A model generated the notes under the pieces. It saw only the letters and a program-made list of their open reading frames with translations, ran no database searches and was not told the origin of the DNA. From Polychytrium aggregatum (Eukaryota > Chytridiomycota > Chytridiomycetes > Polychytriales), in assembly GCF_025602895.1 (NCBI RefSeq), contig NW_026516308.1, positions 1 to 64,000 on the forward strand: 64,000 nucleotides of DNA, given 5' to 3'. Positions 58,501-64,000 of the stretch are shown here, piece by piece. Each line of letters begins with the position of its first letter. Position 1 is the stretch's first letter. The translations under genes and the position numbers were made by a program.

Positions 58501-60054
58501 AAGGCGGATACGTTCGTTCGCGGACTGGATGCACTATCTCAGCTTGCCGAACCTGCAGAAATGGAGGGTTGTCTACTGCCCCCGCTTACACACTGCCCCC
58601 ACTTACACACTGATCATCGCACACGATGTCGGAATGAACAGCAGCCCTGCTAGTCCCGAGAAGGAGAGAAACAGCAGCCGCTGGAAGTCGTAGCATCCCA
58701 AGTTCGAGACGATTTGTGTCTGTGAGCCGGAGCCTGTGCTCTGCCACTCGCATTGGATTGGAGTGACCAGGATGTTGATGATGGGGGAGTAGAAGAGCGT
58801 TGGCAGGACACTGGCGGATGAGATGAGGGTTGCGGAAATGCGCGTCAGTCGAGATTGATGGATATCGATACAGGTCCGTGTGTCCAAGGCTGCCCCCAAC
58901 TTACCTCGCAGCCACTCTCAGGGTCGAGATGGGCCAGATTTTCTTGTGCTGTAGAGGCGACATGGCAATGCAAAGTGGAGCACGCAGTTAGATGAGGAGA
59001 CGGATCACGCATTCCTCCTGGCTGACCATGGCAGCGGCGTTGTCGGTATGGCTCACCTGTCCTCTCTGGGACCATCAGCCGGACAGTTTATGGTTGCCGA
59101 TGCGATGGCAAGGGATGGCATGCGATGGCATGCAGTGCATCAAGTTGTCGTTGGCGCAAATTATCGGCGACGCGAGCCATGATCAAAGAACAGGGATTGC
59201 CGTTAGCTCCACATACGCCTGTCGATGCGATTTCTCAAGCAGAGCACAGGCACTCTCGAAGTGGGTCTGATGGCAGATCCAAGTGCAGGTCGGGGTCAGT
59301 GCTTTCGCGGCAATACGCACCACCGTCCCCCAGGCAACGTATGCGACATTCGCCACGAAGAGAAAGCACGCGACCGTCGCACAGCAAAAGTAGATCTGGA
59401 ACTGTGACGTTGTCAAGGTGCTGTAGGGAATCGAGGTCAGGGTGGTGATGAAGCTCGGGATGGGGTAGTACATGGCCGCGAGCGACGAGAAAAAGTACGT
59501 CAGCAACTGGATGTCCTCGCCGATGATGGAGGCCACTGCGAAGAGCGTGGAGGCTCGGTAGTTGCTGCAGTTGGGTTCGGGAAGTGAAAGTCGGGTGAAT
59601 TAGCGATCGATCGGAATGCCCGATCCACCTGCGAGAACGGCAGTATCAGACTCGTATGCAGGGAGTGCACCCAGACTCACCCAACCACCATCAGGAAGAG
59701 CAGCTGGTACACAACTTCGTAAATCTCCTTCACTTTGGACTTTTTCGCAGTGATATCGATCAGCTCCCCACCGACGGACGACGAGTTGTCGGTGCTGTTG
59801 AAGTGGCTTCCGTCGGTCCGATGGCCGCTGGAGTGTCTTCCTTCTGAGGCCTCTCTGAAGCTCGTCGACCCTCGGTTCGGAGGCGAATGCGACGGATTAT
59901 CATCGCCGGTCGCGTCGGCCATGTTCCCGAGCGAACTGCTGCTGCCGTCGCCGCCTGCATCCTGGTCGTCTTCATCTGCGGGCACGCTGCTGCGAGCGAC
60001 CATGCTGTCCCGCTCCTTGCCCGGCTCCTTCTCCGGGATGGTGAAGTTGGTCAT
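52537..60054 (-). CDS. TmcB-like large multipass membrane protein (copy 2)
   Basis: A paralog of the 42630-50202 gene, same strand and similar size, with many exons. A disordered acidic/serine N-terminus begins at MTNFTIPEKEPGKER (first in-frame ATG, 60054). Membrane segments follow (VVYQLLFLMVV, FCCATVACFLFVANVAYVAW, LLFLSFSGLAGLLFIP, LMVIVVLIGYATGWYF). The TPR-like core reads HVEMTARFIVETLDNRRRR, FPEEAYIRLQYATYLFHL, GVQLDVTSFADFQKSHR and KFCFDVTNDIEKGNALVEKA, close to TmcB. A second membrane block (MGLMSLAAAVTNSILCAHLL, VIALVVILDFGVMSFLKL, IVIIVVGQFIVFHRM) has lumenal loops with NQSA, NVSS and NATI sites. The tail is basic and Ser/Pro-rich and ends ENENSFE. One intron is swollen by a tetranucleotide repeat. 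An upstream first exon cannot be excluded. Confidence 0.78.
54301..54602. repeat. Tetranucleotide microsatellite (ACGA)n, about 75 copies
   Basis: Some 300 bp of almost pure CGAA/ACGA units. It lies in a TmcB-like intron whose donor GTAAGT is just before 54690 (minus strand) and whose next exon starts near 54255 (QMGVNFGTVDQF). The ERTN and RSFV repeat proteins read from it are artefacts of the period. Confidence 0.97.
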
Positions 60055-60530
60055 TCCTGGAGGGTTGCCTGCCGAGAAGCGTCTGGTGCTAAATGCTCCG
60101 ATGCGTCGCTGGGAAGGTTTGGGCGAGGAGCCGCTGTCGATGATGGGGCCATCTGTCGCTTGGTTCTGCCGACAGGCGAGGGGCTCTGTCCTGCTGCCGA
60201 CGCAATTTCGCCGTATCTCGCTCTCCGGCCCGGCCAGTGCGCACACTCTCAATCGACACCGACCAGAACCCGATCATGAGCCTGCTGCCGGTCTCGTCTG
60301 GTTCGATTCGTGGATCTGATGTCTGCCCATCGTCTCCATCCCATCCAGCAAGTGTCACGGCGCTCACATTATGAAACGGAGCTCCACTCCAATACCTTTC
60401 TTTTGTGGTGTGATTACTCATCCACTGTTCGCCATATTCGCCTGCTCGGCGCCGCCTTTGGCAACTTCGCCTTGATCTCCGCGCCTCCCGGGCATCTCCT
60501 CCACCAGAGCGCTCTTCCAAGATCGCCGCA
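60055..60530. promoter_or_regulatory. Divergent region between TmcB-like copy 2 and the histone-fold gene
   Basis: Shared upstream region of a minus-strand and a plus-strand gene. It may contain a first exon of the TmcB-like gene, since the minus frame stays open up to 60252 without an ATG. No clear box element. Confidence 0.4.
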
Positions 60531-61629
60531 ATGCCGCCCAAAGCAGCCTCCTCAACCACCCCGGCCAGAGCCACCTCATCACCGGAGATCGTGCTGCCCA
60601 CAAAACGGCCGCTCGACTCGGCGACAAGTCCTGGCGCCATGCCGTCTGTCGATGGTGCTGACGACGATCACGACATGGTCTCCGATGCCAAATACAAGGC
60701 TAGCACATCGTCGACGTTTCCGCAGACCCGAGTAAAGCGTATCATCAAGGAGGACAAGGATATCATGAACTGCCAAAACGACGCCGTATTTGCCGTGACC
60801 GTTGCGACGGTGAGTGCTCAACAGAGTGATCTGCACGGACCGACTTTCGCCGTTGGCGGCCGACATCGACGCCCACCCGCCGGCATGTCGATTCTCTGGC
60901 AGAAACCGAGCAATCACATTCGACCTGATCCGAGATCAACTTGTGCTTGGCTCGGCTGCTCCTGGCCTGCTCGCTGGCCTGCTCAGTGCTCATCCGCTTG
61001 TCACTTTGATCGGCCTCGCTTCCAATACCAACGGCCTGATCTCCTGCCTCACTAAAACCGTGTTGAATCTGCACTGGGCCATCAACCCTGGCGTTTCGTA
61101 TCCCGGATCGGTCAAACTTTGTGCATCTGTTCGTGGCCATCTGGCTGCAGGAACTGTTTCTCCAAAAGTTTGCCGAAATGGCCTACAACCAAGCTCGGAA
61201 ACGGAACGCCAAATCGATTGCATATGGCGATGTTGGTATGTTCGGCAGTGCATTGCGTCTCACCATCGTATCTGCACATGTGCACCTCAAATCCAGCCGC
61301 CTCTGAGTTTCTCATGTCCTTTGCTGCGTCTTTTAGCTAGCGCCGTCCAGATGACCGAAAGATTTCGGTTCTTGGAAGGTATGAGCGCTGAGCCCGATTG
61401 AGGGTGTCGTCAGCAGTACCCATCCTTGCTTGCCCGATCCCTCTCGTTCGATGCTTGAGCGCCGTTGCCTGAGTTGTGGCTGACTCTGGCAATGTGATTT
61501 TTGCATCCCGATGCATCGGGTGTTGGGCAACCAGATGTCGTTCCGCCGACCGTGCCCCTCCGTAAGGCTCTCAAGCAGCGCGAGACGCTCCAAAAATCGG
61601 AGGAGCAACAGCACGACGAGGAAGAGTAG
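60531..61629 (+). CDS. DPB3: Histone-fold protein, Dpb3/CHRAC1-like, 166 aa
   Basis: Exons are 60531-60809, 61151-61235, 61337-61378 and 61535-61629 (501 nt), all with consensus splice sites and matching phases. After a disordered N-terminus of about 60 residues comes the histone fold: FPQTRVKRIIKEDKDIMNC, AVFAVTVAT, ELFLQKFAEMAYNQARKRN, SIAYGDVASAVQ and RFRFLEDVVP. The acidic tail (QQHDEEE) is typical. The closest relatives I know are Dpb3, the small subunit of DNA polymerase epsilon, and CHRAC1 of chromatin-remodelling complexes, which pair with a Dpb4-like partner. Nuclear; a role in replication and silencing is expected from the family. NF-YC or NC2-alpha is less likely because of the VPLRKAL segment after the fold. 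Confidence 0.85.
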
Positions 61630-61809
61630 ACATGGACGGCCCGCAGACACCGCTCGTATCTTGTGCTGTAACGACGCAAGCGATCTGTGTCAGCGGGCTG
61701 ACTGCATCGGATTCGATCGGTCCTGCACCGTTCCAATACAATCAGACGGCTCGCCGCCGAGCCGAAATGACCATGCTTCCCCTCGGATGCTCTCCATACT
61801 GCATTCGAC

Positions 61810-61851
61810 ATGCATCGTCTGGTATTGGACATGCATCTTCTGGTATTGGAC
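61810..61851. repeat. 21-bp direct repeat, two copies
   Basis: Two adjacent copies (61810-61830 and 61831-61851) that differ at one base, with the core TCTGGTATTGGAC. Partial further copies follow. Confidence 0.85.
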
Positions 61852-62675
61852 ATGCCTCCATATTGCATTCGACATGCGTCTCGATCGCCGTGGCGCGTCG
61901 CTGCCTGTGCTTGTTGCCGCGCGCAGCAAATGAATCCATGCTATGAAATTAATTTCGGCGGCGCGTTGCTCGCGCTGACTCAGCGCCCGGATCCAGCCGC
62001 ACTCGAGCCGCCGCCGCTGGTTTTTTTCGCACCGTTTTCGCTTGTGCGTTTTTCGCTTTTCGCCTTTTCGCCCTTCGCTTTCGGTCTTGAGAAATCCATC
62101 GAGCTTGCTCTCAAACACGGAAAAGGTGCGGTATGCCTGGACCCGCCGCTGGCCATTGCGTGCGTGGCCGCCGGCACGGATACGTGCTCGATGCTCCACC
62201 TTTATATCGGCCTCTGGAACGGTAGCACCGCCGCCAATCGACACATGTCGCATCTGCGGCTTCATGTCGATTGCCTGGTCCATACCCGTGGTCCTTATCG
62301 CTATGCGTCATGGTCCGATTCCCAAGCTGACCTATCACGCCATTCGTCCTCCCGCCTGCTCATGTGCATATTTATGCTGCTCCGGCGGCAATGCTATTGC
62401 ATCTGTCCGATGGCGGATATCCATGGCAATGTGTTGCGCGTCTCGTATCGTTGGCTTGGCGCATTGGATTCGATCTCGACATCACGCTATCGACCCCTCC
62501 TCCATCGAACCGAAACATGTGCTTGACTGCATACGCTGTCATGCCTCATCTATTGCATACGGACTCGATTCGCGGCATCCAATCGATATTCGCCCCACAA
62601 TTCCGACTGGCAATCGGTGCTGCTCGTGAATCAATCCGACCTGACCCGACCCGACCCGATCCGACCCACTCATCT

Positions 62676-62749
62676 GTATATCGTATATCGTATATCGTAT
62701 ATCGTATATCGTATATCGTATATCGTATATCGTATATCGTATATCGTAT
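62676..62749. repeat. Heptanucleotide microsatellite (GTATATC)n
   Basis: About ten copies of GTATATC, ending roughly 60 bp before the cytochrome c1 ATG. It therefore lies in the promoter or 5' UTR. Confidence 0.95.
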
Positions 62750-62810
62750 CGTTCACACGGCCATCTTTGCCACCGGATATTCTCGATCGGAACGACGCTA
62801 CAGACGGAAG

Positions 62811-64000
62811 ATGTTTGCTAGAAACCTATTTTCTGCCACCCAGAGCATCCGATCTGCCGCCGGCCTCCGCTTCGCCTCCAGCTCGGCGGCCCAGGGTGCC
62901 TTCGCCAGCCGAAAGGATGCTGCCCTGTGGGTCGTTAAGGCCGCCGCCGTCTCGGGCGTTGCCGGATACACCCTCGCCAACTTTGTCCTCACCGAGGAGA
63001 ACATGAAGAAGATGTCTGTCAAGCTGACCGAGATGGGCATCAAGCTCCCCATTCCCGAAGCCCTCGCCTTCTCCGATATTGACCACGGCCTCCACGCTCC
63101 TCATTTCCCCTGGGACTTCAACGCCTGGTGGACCACCTATGACCACGCCGCGTACGTTGACTCTTCGTCTCGAAGCTGATGCCGGGATATGTGTATGCCG
63201 CCGGTGTAGGCGCGTTCGGCATGATCGCCTTCCGACTCTGCACCCACGGATCGTGCTTGAGTGACTCATGTCCGCTGCAAGGCAACGGTGCCCATCTCGT
63301 AGTCGATTAGACAGAGTGCACAATCCCACGAAGCGTCGTCTAGCGTGGGCATACGAGGCAGCCGATCGGCGCAGGATCACGCACCGATGTCTTCAGCACG
63401 TTGCTGAACCCAGGGCGGCTTTCATACTCGTGATTCGCTTTTTGCATGTATCACAACACATGCTCTGTATTGATGAACTTACCTGCCTCCAAACAGCATC
63501 CGCCGTGGCTACCAGGTCTACAAGGAAATCTGCCAGGCCTGCCACTCCATGGACCGTATTCACTTCCGTAACCTCGTTGGTGTTTCTCACACCGAGGCCG
63601 AGGCTAAGGCCATGGCTGCCGAGAACACTTACATCGACGGCCCTAACGACAAGGGCGAGATGTTCGAACGTCCTGGAAAGGTAGGAATCGTGGACGCCTG
63701 GACTTGACCGACACAATCCGCTCAGGCTCGCCTGCATCAACCCGCGCCCCTTAACGGCGCATCGTCAACGGCGTCAACCTGCGGGGCGCGTGCACTCGAG
63801 CCTTTTCCATGCCGATGTCGCTAATTCCGACTCTCTCCGCCCTTGCTCCAACTCGCTGTAGCTCACTGACCACATGCCCAAGCCCTACCCCAACGAGGAG
63901 GCTGCCCGTGCCGCCAACGGTGGTGCCTACCCCCCTGATCTGTCTTGCATCGTCAAGGCCAGACACGGTGACGCCGTATGTATTGCCCTCTCGCCAGACG
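62811..64000 (+). CDS. CYT1: Cytochrome c1, complex III heme protein, 3' part cut off
   Basis: Exons are 62811-63151, 63497-63680 and 63862-63975, then an intron (GTATGT) running off the window. The N-terminus has a bipartite mitochondrial signal: arginine-rich [15 protein letters not shown], then a hydrophobic sorting stretch ([17 protein letters not shown]). The mature part begins near [13 protein letters not shown]. The heme-attachment motif CQACH lies in exon 2 ([17 protein letters not shown]). Conserved MFERPGK and [20 protein letters not shown] follow. It carries electrons from the Rieske protein to cytochrome c in the inner mitochondrial membrane. The axial methionine and the C-terminal anchor lie beyond 64000. 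Confidence 0.96.

Larger units (their letters stand above)
61630..62810. other. Intergenic region upstream of cytochrome c1
   Basis: About 1.2 kb without a recognised gene. It holds a 21-bp direct repeat, a CCCGA-type run near 62641-62667 and a 7-bp microsatellite just before the cytochrome c1 start. A 197-codon minus-strand frame (61690-62283) is basic and has no motif. Confidence 0.5.

Noticed and set aside
61690-62283. 197-codon basic minus-strand frame
   Set aside because: Overlaps a direct-repeat region, no motif, no splice context; probably chance.

Overview
This window is nuclear DNA of a fungus and most likely of a zoosporic chytrid. The genes carry many short spliceosomal introns. 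There is a complete translation elongation factor 3, which is typical of fungi. A MOK-type ciliary MAP-kinase relative points to a flagellated life stage. Two very large TmcB-like multipass membrane proteins also fit early-diverging fungi. Gene models were built by hand from frame, splice-site phase and family motifs; no database search was possible.

Layout. 1-2365: 3' part of a secreted heme peroxidase with a C-terminal Cys-rich module and one internal frameshift. 2796-3131: orphan internal LINE fragment. 3669-6419 (-): 916-residue leucine-rich-repeat protein. 6.7-12.3 kb: nested non-LTR retrotransposons. LINE B (8054-11947, poly(A) of 26, 13-bp target-site duplication) has jumped into ORF2 of LINE A. 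12543-16650 (-): TIR-NACHT-WD40 receptor whose first intron holds a complete tRNA-derived SINE with its own target-site duplication. 17544-19560 (+): TKL-type kinase plus Sel1 repeats, separated by a frameshift. 19943-24652 (-): TIR-NB-ARC receptor with about 21 TPRs. 24893-27347 (+): PCI-domain protein of the PCID2/Csn12 family. 28262-32081 (-): EF-3. 33706-35743 (+): SLC25A44-like mitochondrial carrier. 37415-41933 (+): MOK kinase. 42630-50202 (-) and 52537-60054 (-): two TmcB-like paralogs, with a small uncharacterised ORF between them and a roughly 300-bp tetranucleotide repeat in an intron of the second. 60531-61629 (+): Dpb3/CHRAC1-like histone-fold protein. 62811-64000 (+): cytochrome c1, cut by the window end.

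The most unusual part is 12.5-24.7 kb. Two TIR-bearing STAND (NLR-like) receptors of different classes flank a TKL kinase-Sel1 gene. Both TIR domains keep the glutamate position used by NAD-cleaving TIRs, and both sensors are built from highly similar tandem repeats. This resembles a fungal innate-immunity or self/non-self recognition cluster. The SINE in one receptor and the LINEs next door show recent retrotransposition here, and the SINE and LINE A share a short 3'-end motif. The remaining genes are mostly housekeeping (translation, mRNA export or related PCI function, mitochondrial transport, DNA replication, respiratory complex III) and show no obvious functional grouping.
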